Shown here piece after piece: positions 7,832 to 16,819 of a stretch of 64,000 nt of DNA (positions are counted from its first letter, which is position 1; every line of letters starts with the position of its first letter). The DNA lies in assembly GCA_022394775.1 (NCBI GenBank), contig JAGFCB010000044.1:1-64000 (forward strand). The letters are read 5' to 3'. Under the pieces are notes generated by a model. The model ran no database searches and was not told the origin of the DNA. It was given only the letters and a program-made list of their open reading frames with translations. A program made the position numbers and the translations under genes. This DNA is from Candidatus Poribacteria bacterium. Lineage in GTDB: Bacteria > Poribacteria > WGA-4E > WGA-3G.

Positions 7832-8983
7832 CTACTGCAATTTCGTCTTTAGTTCGGCAAGATCTTTATCGAGCGATGCTTCTTCAGCATAACCGGCAAA
7901 TTCACGTTCTAATTTTGCGCTCTGATACGCGACATCGACCTTAGCTGCGGCTTTCGCCAAAGTTGCCGCCTCAGTCGCGTCCTGTTCCATGCTGTTTTGT
8001 ATCTCTTGCAGCATCTCGCGTAAATGAGTTTCGGCATCAATATTTCTGTGTTTCGCGACGACAGCTGCTTTTTTCCCGTGTGCTTCTGTCATCTTCTGCT
8101 GGAGATGCTCAAGGAGGGCACTGAGTCTTTGGACGGTCTGTTTCTGTTCTTCCCACTGCATTTTGTATTGGTCTGCCAATCGCTGGTATTCGTTACGTTT
8201 TTCCAAGTCTTCGCGCGCCAAATCCTCACGTCCTGCTTTGAGGTTAATAACAGCGCGCTCCTGCCATCCCTTCGTTTGGGAGATAGCGCCTTCATAAGCA
8301 TTCTGAAATAGTTTTTCAACACCTACAGAGGCATCAACTTTCTGGCGAGCATCTGAAAGCCTGTCGGTCATCTCAACGATGGTTTCCTCTAAAATTTTCT
8401 GAGGGGCTTCGGTTTCCAATGCTTCTAATTCTGAGGTAAGCTTTACCACAACAGTCTCTGCTAACTTATCTCCCATCCGCTGCTGGTGTTTTCCAAACGT
8501 CCAGAAAGAATCGAGGGGTTGAAAGATACTTGCAAGCCGGCGAATAAAAGAATCCTTGAAAGTGCAGGGTTTACCATTTTTCAATCGAAGCACTTGTAGA
8601 GACAGCAGCTTTTTGCCGGCACCTTGTCCGTCACCAAAGCCGTCCATAAAAAATAGAATGGCCACCCCTATCGCTGTACCTCCCCATAGTAAAGTATCTA
8701 AACCATAGTTTAGCCACGGTCCGAAGAGGCCAATTATAGACATTTGTGCCAGAGGGAACGCGTCTTCATGTATTTTAGTTTTAGGACCCAGTGTCCACAG
8801 CAAGGTACTGAGCAATCCAATCCGAATAAGACTCGGACCAATACCGGAGCCCATTGCATCAAATAGAAAAACTAAAATTGATAGCACACCTGCTACGAGC
8901 AGTCCATCTATGAGAAACGCGAACAACCGCGCAAATCGGGATGCTAATTTGAGTTTTTTCCCTGCTACCTCAATAAACTTCAT
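7832..8983 (-). CDS. RDD-domain membrane protein fused to a PspA/IM30-like coiled coil
   Basis: Residues ~1-165 form an RDD domain: several hydrophobic helices (RLFAFLIDGLLVAGVL, then LLWGGTAIGVAILFF) and the signature 'GQGAGKKLLSLQVLRL' followed by FIRRLASI. From ~residue 175 to the end, the protein is highly charged and helical and matches the PspA/Vipp1 pattern: 'AVINLKAGREDLAREDLEKR' then 'QYKMQWEEQKQTVQRLSALL' and 'KMTEAHGKKAAVVAKHRN'. PspA proteins are ESCRT-III-like membrane-remodelling or stress proteins, normally peripheral and stand-alone (~220 aa). Here that module is tethered to a multi-pass anchor. No pspF, pspB or pspC is nearby. Gene stands alone between ~180 bp downstream and ~127 bp upstream gaps. 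Confidence 0.8.
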   Translation of the reverse strand: MKFIEVAGKKLKLASRFARLFAFLIDGLLVAGVLSILVFLFDAMGSGIGPSLIRIGLLSTLLWTLGPKTKIHEDAFPLAQMSIIGLFGPWLNYGLDTLLWGGTAIGVAILFFMDGFGDGQGAGKKLLSLQVLRLKNGKPCTFKDSFIRRLASIFQPLDSFWTFGKHQQRMGDKLAETVVVKLTSELEALETEAPQKILEETIVEMTDRLSDARQKVDASVGVEKLFQNAYEGAISQTKGWQERAVINLKAGREDLAREDLEKRNEYQRLADQYKMQWEEQKQTVQRLSALLEHLQQKMTEAHGKKAAVVAKHRNIDAETHLREMLQEIQNSMEQDATEAATLAKAAAKVDVAYQSAKLEREFAGYAEEASLDKDLAELKTKLQ

Positions 8984-9110
8984 CCTACAAGACCTCCGTT
9001 ATATGTGTCTATATATGTAGAGTCTGCAAAGGCGAAGAAGGAGAGCAAAATAGCGTTCAGAGGGAGGTGCAAGGCAGAACAACCTCGCACCCTACATAAT
9101 GCTATATTCG

Positions 9111-10169
9111 CTATAGTGTTGGCACTGTCACCGCGACTTCGCGTCCACCTGCATTTGAAGAGTCGATGACCCCTTGAATAATAACGTTGGTAAGCATCAC
9201 ACCGTACGGATCGATGGGCGAAGGTTTACCTTCACGAACAGCATCGATAAACGCTGAGTCTTCCTCGTGGAATACACTTACCGATTCAAACTCGGTGAAT
9301 TCTTGATCAAAGATCTCACCGTCTTTGTCACCATAGACGCGTACGCCTTCCTCTGGTCCGCGGACTTCCCCAATACCGAGACGTAATCCTGCTTTTTTGC
9401 CGAGGAAAATCGTCCCGCCGAGTGAATCCATATTCATGCACCAGCACGTCTTGAATACCATGCGTGCACCGTTTTCAAAGACGACCCAACCGACACCAAA
9501 ATCTTCCACTTCTGTCTCTTTAAGAGCAGGGTTCCATGTGTTGTGAAGGCTCAAGTAGTTGGAGGTGATACCAGAAACTGCGACGGGTTTTGGATGTCCC
9601 ATTAAATAGAGGGCAGTGTCAAGAGCATAAACGCCGATGTCCGCGGACGCGCCTAAACCGGCAGTCGCCTTTCGGATGAAACTGCCACCTGGATTCCCAC
9701 GTCTCCGATCTGCAACGGTCTCAACATAATAGATGTCGCCAAGGGTACCAGCATCAACGATTTCTTTTGCCTTGACTACTTGCGGCGAATACCGAAGTTT
9801 TAGACCGACCATCAAAATTTTATCATTCTCTTTTGCGGCACGCCACATTGAAGCAGCGGCATCCAACGTCGCTTCCATTGGCTTCTCGCAGAAAACGTGT
9901 TTGCCAGCATTCAGCGCAGCGACAGTAGGTGCTGCATGCACACCTGTCGGCGTACACACGTACACGGCCTCAATCTCGTCCATTTTGAGCATTTCGTTGT
10001 AATCGTTGAACGTGCGCTTGATGTCCCACTGTTCTTTCGCGCGTTCGAGATTTGCAGGGACAAGGTCCGCAGCAGCAATAATCTCAGCACCTTCAATTTC
10101 AGCAAGTGTTCGGCAGTGTGCTCCTGAGATACCACCCGCCCCAATCAAACCTAATTTAACTGTTCTCAT
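9111..10169 (-). CDS. Gfo/Idh/MocA family NAD(P)-dependent oxidoreductase
   Basis: A Rossmann N-terminus, 'KLGLIGAGGISGAHCRTL' (GxGxxG), and the family signature 'GKHVFCEKPMEATLDAA' with the EKP lysine at about residue 98. It continues with 'GLKLRYSPQVVKAKEIVDAG' and a C-terminal alpha/beta substrate domain. Members oxidise or epimerise sugars and inositols at a hydroxyl; substrate not predictable. ATG 10169 is chosen because GAGGAG lies just upstream; an in-frame TTG six bases earlier is less likely. It is divergent from the zinc alcohol dehydrogenase gene at 10383, suggesting a shared sugar-oxidation role. Confidence 0.92.
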   Translation of the reverse strand: MRTVKLGLIGAGGISGAHCRTLAEIEGAEIIAAADLVPANLERAKEQWDIKRTFNDYNEMLKMDEIEAVYVCTPTGVHAAPTVAALNAGKHVFCEKPMEATLDAAASMWRAAKENDKILMVGLKLRYSPQVVKAKEIVDAGTLGDIYYVETVADRRRGNPGGSFIRKATAGLGASADIGVYALDTALYLMGHPKPVAVSGITSNYLSLHNTWNPALKETEVEDFGVGWVVFENGARMVFKTCWCMNMDSLGGTIFLGKKAGLRLGIGEVRGPEEGVRVYGDKDGEIFDQEFTEFESVSVFHEEDSAFIDAVREGKPSPIDPYGVMLTNVIIQGVIDSSNAGGREVAVTVPTL

Positions 10170-10320
10170 TTCCAACTCCTCATTCGTATTATATTCTTTC
10201 CATTTTAATTCGTTTTCCGCTTAGAAGTCAAGGAAAATTTCCGGTCTCCAATCCACGCGGTTGAAACCTCGTTAGAGATAAATGAAACTCCCGGAATTCA
10301 CAAACCCACATAATAATCCG

Positions 10321-10349
10321 TTGACACATTTCATTCTCTGTGCTATATT
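10321..10349 (+). promoter_or_regulatory. Sigma-70-type promoter for the zinc alcohol dehydrogenase gene
   Basis: TTGACA (10321-10326) and TATATT (10344-10349) are separated by exactly 17 bases. Transcription would start near 10356, giving a ~27-nt leader that contains GAGGAGG before the GTG start at 10383. Confidence 0.75.
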
Positions 10350-10382
10350 TCAAACAGATTACTAACTTTTGAGGAGGCTGTT

Positions 10383-11414
10383 GTGAAAGCGGCACAATTT
10401 TACGGCGGAAAAGATATAAGAGTCGAAACGGTTCCAGACCCTACACCTGAAGAAGGGCAAGTTTTGGTCCAAGTAGAGGCATCAGGGATCTGCGGTAGTG
10501 ATCTGCATGGGTATCATTACCAACCTGATAAGCCTCAATCTCCGCGTATTGGCGGACACGAATTAGCCGGACTCGTTATTGATACGGGAAAAGGTGTTAC
10601 AGAGCATAACAAGGGTGCGCGTGTGGCGGTTGAACCCATCAGTCCCTGTAACGATTGCCCGGAATGCTATAATGGCTACTATAATATCTGTGGAAATTTA
10701 CGGCACGGTGGTGGCGGTTTTGCAGAGTTTATGGTCGCACGGACGGCAAATGTATATTCATTACCAGAAAGCGTTTCTGCTGAGGGTGGGGCATTGGCAG
10801 AGGTCTATGCAGTAGCCGTCCATGCTGTCAACAGAGCGATGGTGTCCCCAGGTGATCGTGTCGCTATTATCGGAAGTGGTCCTGTCGGGTTGACAATCGC
10901 GCAGGTCGCAGATATAGCCGGAGCAACCTCTATCGCGATGTTAGGCAAACCCGATGGACCTTTACAGATTGCTCACAAGGCGGTCGGTGCTGTCCCCATC
11001 AATGTGGATAAAACAGATGCGGTGGAGGCTATCAAGGACTGGAGCGATGGACGCGGGGCGGATGTCGTTTTTGAGGCGGTCGGTGGCACTGCTAACACAT
11101 TGGAACAGGCAACGGAGATCGCAGCGAAACGCGGTCGCATCTGTATGGTAGGCGGACACCGAGCACCGCTCACTTTTTCAGAGCGGTTCGCACGAAGTCG
11201 AGAACTGACAGTCATCTGGTCGTTTTGTTACGGAAGACATGGCGGGAAAACCGAATTCCAAATTGCTATTGATCTACTCGCTGCTGGTAAACTGGATCCG
11301 AACCCGCTCGTCACACACCGGTTCGGCTTGGACGATATTAGCGAAGCATTCGCTGTCGCCGCAGGGCGCGATGAACATGGATCCGTCAAAGTGCTCGTGA
11401 TGCCGAACGATTAA
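10383..11414 (+). CDS. Zinc-dependent alcohol dehydrogenase (MDR superfamily, sugar-alcohol dehydrogenase-like)
   Basis: Medium-chain dehydrogenase of 343 residues. Catalytic zinc ligands are Cys37 (GICGSDLH) and His59-Glu60 (GGHE). The structural zinc site is complete: Cys89, Cys92, Cys95 and Cys103. The NAD fold begins 'VAIIGSGPVGLTIAQVA'. Resembles L-threonine 3-dehydrogenase or sorbitol-type dehydrogenases; exact substrate unknown. It starts with GTG, preceded by GAGGAGG and a consensus promoter. The downstream ThuA-like gene starts 10 bp later, so both should be in one transcript. Confidence 0.93.
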   Translation: MKAAQFYGGKDIRVETVPDPTPEEGQVLVQVEASGICGSDLHGYHYQPDKPQSPRIGGHELAGLVIDTGKGVTEHNKGARVAVEPISPCNDCPECYNGYYNICGNLRHGGGGFAEFMVARTANVYSLPESVSAEGGALAEVYAVAVHAVNRAMVSPGDRVAIIGSGPVGLTIAQVADIAGATSIAMLGKPDGPLQIAHKAVGAVPINVDKTDAVEAIKDWSDGRGADVVFEAVGGTANTLEQATEIAAKRGRICMVGGHRAPLTFSERFARSRELTVIWSFCYGRHGGKTEFQIAIDLLAAGKLDPNPLVTHRFGLDDISEAFAVAAGRDEHGSVKVLVMPND

Positions 11415-11424
11415 CGGAGGTAAA

Positions 11425-12060
11425 ATGGAAACACTTAAATTACTTATATTTGTCGGAACAGAAGGTATCTATCACGACCATGCAGGAAACGGACAGTTCC
11501 TGACATCAATGCTTAACGATACCGATACCATGGAAGCCGATTTCTCGCGAGACTACAATGTACTTGCGGATGGGCTTGAAGGTTATGACACTGTGCTTTT
11601 CTATACCGATGTTGGAGAACTCACAGTAGCACAAGAGACAGGTTTGCTTAACTATATCCGAGCAGGTGGCGGGTTCTTCGGGCTGCACACTGCCGCCGCT
11701 TCGTTCAGGGAATCCGAAGGCTATCACGGTATGCTCAACGGGTTTTTCGATGGGCACAGTCCGTATATGGACTTTACCGTCAATGTGAGCGACCCGAATC
11801 ATCCGATTACAGAAGGTTTATCCGATTTTGGGGCTACGGACGAACTCTACTACCTGAAGCACAATCCTGATGCATCGCACCATCTGATGCACGCGTACGA
11901 CCATACGAAAGATGAAACACATGTCATGGCGTTTCACCATACGTATGGTGAGGGTAGGGTCTTCTACTTCGCACTCGGGCACGATATGGCAGTCCTTGAG
12001 AATCCGAGTTTTCAGACGGTTATCCGCCGCGGCGCGCTGTGGGCAGGCAATCAACTTTAA
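11425..12060 (+). CDS. ThuA-like domain protein
   Basis: A 211-residue protein of the ThuA (trehalose utilisation) family, a class I glutamine-amidotransferase-like fold. Typical features are 'LLIFVGTEGIYHDH', 'YDTVLFYTDVGELT', 'IRAGGGFFGLHTAAASF', 'DPNHPITEGLSDF' with 'DELYYLK', and a C-terminal 'GRVFYFALGHD'. The biochemical role of ThuA is still poorly defined; it recurs beside Gfo/Idh/MocA and sugar dehydrogenase genes, as here. SD sequence GGAGG precedes ATG. Stand-alone domain, no signal peptide. Confidence 0.9.
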   Translation: METLKLLIFVGTEGIYHDHAGNGQFLTSMLNDTDTMEADFSRDYNVLADGLEGYDTVLFYTDVGELTVAQETGLLNYIRAGGGFFGLHTAAASFRESEGYHGMLNGFFDGHSPYMDFTVNVSDPNHPITEGLSDFGATDELYYLKHNPDASHHLMHAYDHTKDETHVMAFHHTYGEGRVFYFALGHDMAVLENPSFQTVIRRGALWAGNQL

Positions 12061-12119
12061 ACAATCCAACATATTATTCGAGCGGATGGTTGCGGATTTT
12101 GTGCCTGCCCGGCAAAAGA

Positions 12120-13448
12120 TTACACCATCTCACGTGCAGGATAGTGCTTATCACCGGGGGATACATCCGTCGGATCGTTCAGCACAGCTGTCTCTGGCGG
12201 CACCATAATCTGGTCCTCGCTTACCGGATCATCAGTCTCTGCGCGCCACTGTCCTAAACGGTTTCGCATCTCTGCCAAGACCTCCGCATGGTCCGGGTTA
12301 TTAGCGAGATTATGTGCCTCTGATGGGTCGAACACGACATCGTACAACCGTTCTGATTCAACAGGTTGATCTTCCCAGCCGTGCTCCATCATAAAGGTTT
12401 TGCTGATGCTATCGTCACAGTTCGGCAGTGCCCATTTCTCTGCGTCGTCATAGCGTCTGATATACTTCCATCGTTTGGTTCGGATCGCGCGTTGCGGTTC
12501 ATAGCAGCAGTGGTAGTTAACTTCTGCGAAAATAGCATCGCGGACATCGTCTGTTTCACCACTAACCAGGGGTAAAAGCGAATTGCCTTGCAACCATGGT
12601 GGCGCGTTAATACCTACCAATTCACAGATCGTCGGGAACAGATCAATTTGGCTAACTAACCCGTCCAGGACTTGTCCACCGCCAAAACCGCCAGGACCAC
12701 GGACAATCAACATTACACCGATGCCGTGATCGCTCAGATGGCATTTCATTCGAGGGAAGGCAAGTCCGTGATCGGTTGTACAGATTACAAGCGTGTTTTC
12801 AGCGATCCCATTTTCCTCAAGTGCGTTAAAAACCACGCCCATCTTCTCGTCCAGCCTGCGAGCCGCATCTATATATTCTGCCATATCCTGACGGGTGACA
12901 GGTGTATCAGGGAAGGGTGCCGGTGGTTTTACATAGCGTGGATCCGTCTTGGGTTCGCCATCCGGTGGTGGATCGAACCCTTTCGCTCGTCGATGCGTTT
13001 CGCCGAACCCAACGTCCAAGAAGAAAGGCGCGTCATGTTTTTCGGCAATGAAATCGCGTGCCCGTTCTTCAGCACCAGCGCGCACAGTGCCTTCGGATAG
13101 GAGCCTCTGGTAACCTGTCTCTTTCAAATCCTGGACGACATGCTGAAATCCTGCCAATGCAGTGACATATCCGACTTGATTCAAGGTATAAGTTATAAGA
13201 TGCTCTGGCACGGGTAGGCTCCAGCCACGATTTGCCAATCCGCCCATACCGCAGCTATGTGCCCATTGTCCAGTAAGGAGTGCGGCACGTGACGGCGAAC
13301 AGGTCGGGTTTGCACAGAACGCGTTTCGGAACACCGCGCCTTCCTCCGCAAGTTTTTGTATGTTTGGGGTCGGGATCGCATGTCCATAAGGCTGCACATA
13401 CCGTCCCGTATCATGCGAATGGATATAGACTATATTTGGTTTTTTCAT
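12120..13448 (-). CDS. Sulfatase (N-sulfoglucosamine sulfohydrolase-like)
   Basis: A 442-residue sulfatase with the formylglycine motif CSPSR at residues 50-54, a metal-binding His/Asp in 'NIVYIHSHDTGRY', then 'LVICTTDHGLAFPRMKCHLSDHGIGV' as the second active-site segment. The His in place of the first Asp (YIHSHD) and the 'SDHGIGV' segment resemble heparan N-sulfatase (SGSH)-type and bacterial S1_8-like enzymes. No signal peptide. No Shine-Dalgarno is seen before the ATG; A/T-rich DNA (TATAAAAAC) directly abuts it. It converges with the ThuA-like gene, 59 bp away. Confidence 0.92.
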   Translation of the reverse strand: MKKPNIVYIHSHDTGRYVQPYGHAIPTPNIQKLAEEGAVFRNAFCANPTCSPSRAALLTGQWAHSCGMGGLANRGWSLPVPEHLITYTLNQVGYVTALAGFQHVVQDLKETGYQRLLSEGTVRAGAEERARDFIAEKHDAPFFLDVGFGETHRRAKGFDPPPDGEPKTDPRYVKPPAPFPDTPVTRQDMAEYIDAARRLDEKMGVVFNALEENGIAENTLVICTTDHGLAFPRMKCHLSDHGIGVMLIVRGPGGFGGGQVLDGLVSQIDLFPTICELVGINAPPWLQGNSLLPLVSGETDDVRDAIFAEVNYHCCYEPQRAIRTKRWKYIRRYDDAEKWALPNCDDSISKTFMMEHGWEDQPVESERLYDVVFDPSEAHNLANNPDHAEVLAEMRNRLGQWRAETDDPVSEDQIMVPPETAVLNDPTDVSPGDKHYPAREMV

Positions 13449-13673
13449 GTTTTTATATTTTCAGTTTAAATACCTAACCTGCCTGAGAATCCAATCGCCT
13501 CGTCCAGCATCCGCGAGGATTACCGCAGGTCTCAATTTTGTCTGTGATAAATCCGAAAATGGAAAGCGGATTAAGACGACTGATATTACCTAATATGTGT
13601 GTTGAGTATATAATGAGACTTTAAAAAAGTCAACATTTTCTCTCAAGCCTACTTTTTGAGGATGACGTAATCT

Positions 13674-14726
13674 CTAACGCCGTGGTATAGGTGGGTTTGC
13701 CTTGTAAATTTCCGTCAGTAGGTTCATGGCGTGTAGCGACTCTTCTTTGTTGTACTGCGGACACTGACGTAGGCCCGCAGCGCGGCAGCGGTGAATCGCT
13801 TCGGCTTGGTACAAGAAACCGTGCTGATTTGGGGACGCATTTCGCATGCTCACCGTCCTCGGTAATGGATATTCAAAGGCGTGTAACGGCGCAGGCGCGT
13901 TTCCTGTTCTATACTGAGAAGGCACACCATCTGGTGGCGGTATCCGAATAGAGAGGCGTGTCGGGCAGTGCGCGGGACGCTCAAGGGTAATGCGCCCTTT
14001 TGTACCGACGAGTTCTGTCACTTCGGGTAACTCGGAGTGACGGGGTGGGAACGTCAAAACGGCGCACTTATCTTCACCAAATTCCACAATCGCGCCACGC
14101 GCGTATCTACCTGTCGCGACAACTGATGTCGGGACAGCATTTGTGCCAAAGCCAAGCGGGACAGCCTGAATCGTATAGATCGGATCGAAGAAGTCAGACT
14201 GCACAAGGACAACTTCTCCGATAGTGCCATTCTCAATCTCGGTTCGCGCATGTTCAACAGCAGGGAAGAAGCGGGTCCAAACCCCGTCTTGTAACATCAC
14301 ACCTTTCTCTTCAGCGGCGGCGTACATTTCACGCGCTTCAGAGATATTCTCCGCGAACGGTTTTTCGCACAAAACGTGTTTGCCGGCTGCAATCGCGAGA
14401 AGGGTATGCTCTTTATGCAGCCGGTTAATTGTGCCAATGTATACAATATCTACATCGTCGGCTTCGACCATTTCTGCGTAGTTGCCGTAGGCAGTAGCAA
14501 CACCATATTGTCTTGCGAATTCTTTCGCTCGATCGAGTTCGCGCGCGGCTACAGCCGTTACAGTTGCCCCTTCACAGGCGTGTAAAGCCTCGACCCACAT
14601 CCCTGAGATTCTGCCGGCACCGAGAATGCCCCAACGTAACGGAAAAGCAACGTCTGCAGCGTTTGTGAGACCACGGCGAATGTCGAGTGGCGTTGAGAGA
14701 GGTATGTTATTTGTCATGGAATTCAT
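13674..14726 (-). CDS. Gfo/Idh/MocA family oxidoreductase (dihydrodiol dehydrogenase-like)
   Basis: After a ~30-residue N-terminal extension comes the Rossmann motif 'RWGILGAGRISGMWVEAL', then 'GKHVLCEKPFAENISEA' with the EKP lysine, and 'VMLQDGVWTRFFPAVEHAR', which is typical of the dimeric dihydrodiol dehydrogenase/glucose-fructose oxidoreductase branch. Substrate is probably a sugar or a cyclic polyol. AAGGGA precedes ATG 14726. It is ~48 bp downstream of the zinc dehydrogenase gene 14775-15788 on the same strand, mirroring the dehydrogenase/MocA pairing at 9111-11414. Confidence 0.9.
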   Translation of the reverse strand: MNSMTNNIPLSTPLDIRRGLTNAADVAFPLRWGILGAGRISGMWVEALHACEGATVTAVAARELDRAKEFARQYGVATAYGNYAEMVEADDVDIVYIGTINRLHKEHTLLAIAAGKHVLCEKPFAENISEAREMYAAAEEKGVMLQDGVWTRFFPAVEHARTEIENGTIGEVVLVQSDFFDPIYTIQAVPLGFGTNAVPTSVVATGRYARGAIVEFGEDKCAVLTFPPRHSELPEVTELVGTKGRITLERPAHCPTRLSIRIPPPDGVPSQYRTGNAPAPLHAFEYPLPRTVSMRNASPNQHGFLYQAEAIHRCRAAGLRQCPQYNKEESLHAMNLLTEIYKANPPIPRR

Positions 14727-14774
14727 AATGATCCCTTTCCGTCAAAACAAGCCTGGTGCGTTGGGTATCCGCTT

Positions 14775-15788
14775 TTACTCCGACGCGTCAAGGACGACTT
14801 TCCCGCAGTTATGTGTACACTGCAACGCCCATGCCTCCTGAATCTGGTTCATAGGGAAGGCGTGCGTGATGAATGTATCCAGCTGCACCTTCACTTGTGT
14901 AATCATCCGAATCATCGCGGGTGTATCTACGAGACTATAATGCCGAGTGCCATGTAATGTCAAGCCTTTATTGATAATTGCCCCACCCTGAATTGCCATT
15001 TCACCGATACCACCAATCAATGAGATATGTCCTTTCGGGCGTGTTGCCTCAATTAATAATCCGACCGCTGCGGGAGCAGCTGAGCATTCGATCCCTTTGT
15101 CGATGCCTCTGCCACCGGTCAAATCCCGAATCTGATCGACCGTATCATCATCTTGTGGATTAACAACTTCCGCTGCACCGAGTTTTTTCGCAAGGGCTGC
15201 GCGATACGGATGGCTTTCAACAGCGATGACGCGCGCCCCTCTATACACAGCGTTAATCACACCGCCAAGTCCAATAGGTCCCATCCCTGTGATTAGGACG
15301 GTATCAAGCGCGTTAACATTCATTAACCGCATGGCATTAAACGTGGATCCGAGTCCGCAACATGCCATGCCTGCGTGATGATAAGAGAGATCCTCTGGAA
15401 TAGGTACCAGCTGCCAGTCCTTTTTCAGGATGTACTGCGCAAAAGTTGCTGTCACACCCGTCTGTTCGGGGATGTTTGGGGGCTGATGATCGTTCTCGCA
15501 ATGCGCATATTCGCCTGCCAAGCAGATGTAACACTTTCCGCAAGGGTAGTGTGGCATTACGACAACGCGGTCGCCTACCTTGACAGTGCCTTTCTGCGCG
15601 ATTTCTACCACTTCACCAGCAGCTTCGTGTCCAAAACTATCGCTTGTCCCTTCATTTTTGAAGCTTTTGTATTCCGTACACATAGGTGCTGAATGAATTT
15701 TGACGACGACGAACTCACCCTTAGCAACTGGGTCTGGTTTGTCAATTAAACCCGCACTTTCGGGACCGAATTTCGCAACAACTTTCAT
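14775..15788 (-). CDS. Zinc-dependent alcohol dehydrogenase (MDR superfamily)
   Basis: 337 residues. Catalytic zinc residues are Cys37 and His54-Glu55 (SFGHEAAG). The structural zinc set is Cys84, Cys87, Cys90, Cys98. The NAD-binding start is 'VLITGMGPIGLGGV'. The expected family length is matched when ATG 15788 is used; it is preceded by GGAGAT, whereas a longer in-frame start would add a non-homologous leader. Substrate unknown; likely polyol or sugar. Transcribed together with the MocA-type gene downstream. Confidence 0.92.
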   Translation of the reverse strand: MKVVAKFGPESAGLIDKPDPVAKGEFVVVKIHSAPMCTEYKSFKNEGTSDSFGHEAAGEVVEIAQKGTVKVGDRVVVMPHYPCGKCYICLAGEYAHCENDHQPPNIPEQTGVTATFAQYILKKDWQLVPIPEDLSYHHAGMACCGLGSTFNAMRLMNVNALDTVLITGMGPIGLGGVINAVYRGARVIAVESHPYRAALAKKLGAAEVVNPQDDDTVDQIRDLTGGRGIDKGIECSAAPAAVGLLIEATRPKGHISLIGGIGEMAIQGGAIINKGLTLHGTRHYSLVDTPAMIRMITQVKVQLDTFITHAFPMNQIQEAWALQCTHNCGKVVLDASE

Positions 15789-15852
15789 GGAGATCTCCGA
15801 TTTTTGAATGATATAGGCGATACGACTCAGGTTAGATGCTATCAATATAGTC

Positions 15853-15942
15853 AGAACTTACGCATTTTTCCGTGATAACGGACATCCTACGCACTGCAGG
15901 CGGGGTTTGAAACCCCGCCTGCGAGGGTGCTGCGTAAGTCCT
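15853..15942. repeat. MITE-like ~90-bp interspersed repeat, copy 1
   Basis: The ends are inverted: AGAACTTACGCA (15853-15864) and TGCGTAAGTCCT (15931-15942). The centre holds the palindrome GGCGGGGTTTGAAACCCCGCC. The block 'ATAACGGACATCC' is shared with copies at 21606-21694 (opposite orientation) and 56265-56376. It contains no coding capacity. The pattern of terminal inverted repeats, fixed length and dispersion fits a non-autonomous mobile repeat. Confidence 0.85.
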
Positions 15943-15949
15943 AATAGTA

Positions 15950-16321
15950 TTACGGCATTCCGTGTTTATGGAAACCGTTGGCAACGGCTAACACTACCAA
16001 AGCGAGCATCGCCAGACCGAAAAGCCCAATGGCAACGTAAAGATCGAGATTCCCTTGGAAAGCAAAACTTTTTTCTAAACGTTCGTTTCCGGATTGCCGA
16101 ACCTTTTTCGTCAGGACCTGCTTATCGTAAGTCGTCAGTTTCTGATCGCCTGGAGCTGCGAGTGCTGAGCGTTGATCGAGAAACCGTTGAATCCGCCATG
16201 ATTGCCATTTCCGCAACAAAAATCGGCACAGGATAATAGCCCCAGTGGTTGCGAATAAAACCATTGCTCCGATACACCAATCTGTCAAAGGTAGATGCCA
16301 AGGTAAATGTTTACCGTCCAT
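15950..16321 (-). CDS. Small two-helix membrane protein of unknown function
   Basis: 123 residues. One hydrophobic helix near the N-terminus (WCIGAMVLFATTGAIILCRFLL), a charged middle ~residues 40-88 (KLTTYDKQVLTKKVRQSG), and a second helix (LYVAIGLFGLAMLALVVLAV) close to the C-terminus. I recognise no family. The gene runs up to the MITE-like repeat downstream. No operon partner is apparent. Codon pattern and two clear membrane segments support a real gene, but function is unknown. Confidence 0.6.
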   Translation of the reverse strand: MDGKHLPWHLPLTDWCIGAMVLFATTGAIILCRFLLRKWQSWRIQRFLDQRSALAAPGDQKLTTYDKQVLTKKVRQSGNERLEKSFAFQGNLDLYVAIGLFGLAMLALVVLAVANGFHKHGMP

Positions 16322-16819
16322 TGTTTTTTCCTCAAAGAACGCAACTATAGCGTTAAAAATGGGACAAATAATGTAACAACGCGAAATGACGTGTAAGAAG
16401 CAGAGGTCCCTACGGAGGTAGCTAATCTGTTTACAATAGCCAACCTGTTATGAGATTATAACAAATTTCAGTGCGTAAATCTAATTAAATCCGTAAAAGG
16501 TCACGTCCCTTAGTTCCTCTAATGCGTTTGACGTTCAAGAGTGTCAATATTTGGTTATCGCGATAAATGGGGTCAACTTTATCTTGACGGTTAATCGGAA
16601 AACTGGTATCTTAAAAACCAGTGTAATAGATCATACGACTGCGAGGATCTTAATATTAGCGAACGATGCTAAGTAATATTCAGTCGTTGTCAACGGGATT
16701 AGTTCATTGACCTGATTTAATTAGAACAAGCATTCATTCTCACATAGTCTAATACAATGGAATCAATACTTTGTTTAAGTAGCAACTTGGGTTAAATTAA
16801 TTCTGGACAAGGAGGAACA
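16322..16819. other. Gene-free region upstream of NCS2 permease
   Basis: No gene is supported in these ~500 bases between divergent genes. A 6-bp hairpin (ACTGGT 16602-16607 / ACCAGT 16617-16622) and one copy of the GTAGCAACTTGGGTTA-like motif (16779-16806, ending 13 bases before the permease start) are visible. I looked for a purine riboswitch, expected for this transporter class, and found no matching conserved core. Confidence 0.4.

Noticed and set aside
7832-8983. Complete phage-shock (psp) locus
   Set aside because: Only the PspA-like module is found; no pspB, pspC or pspF genes nearby.
16322-16819. Purine riboswitch upstream of the NCS2 permease gene
   Set aside because: The conserved core and loop sequences are absent; only a 6-bp hairpin is visible.
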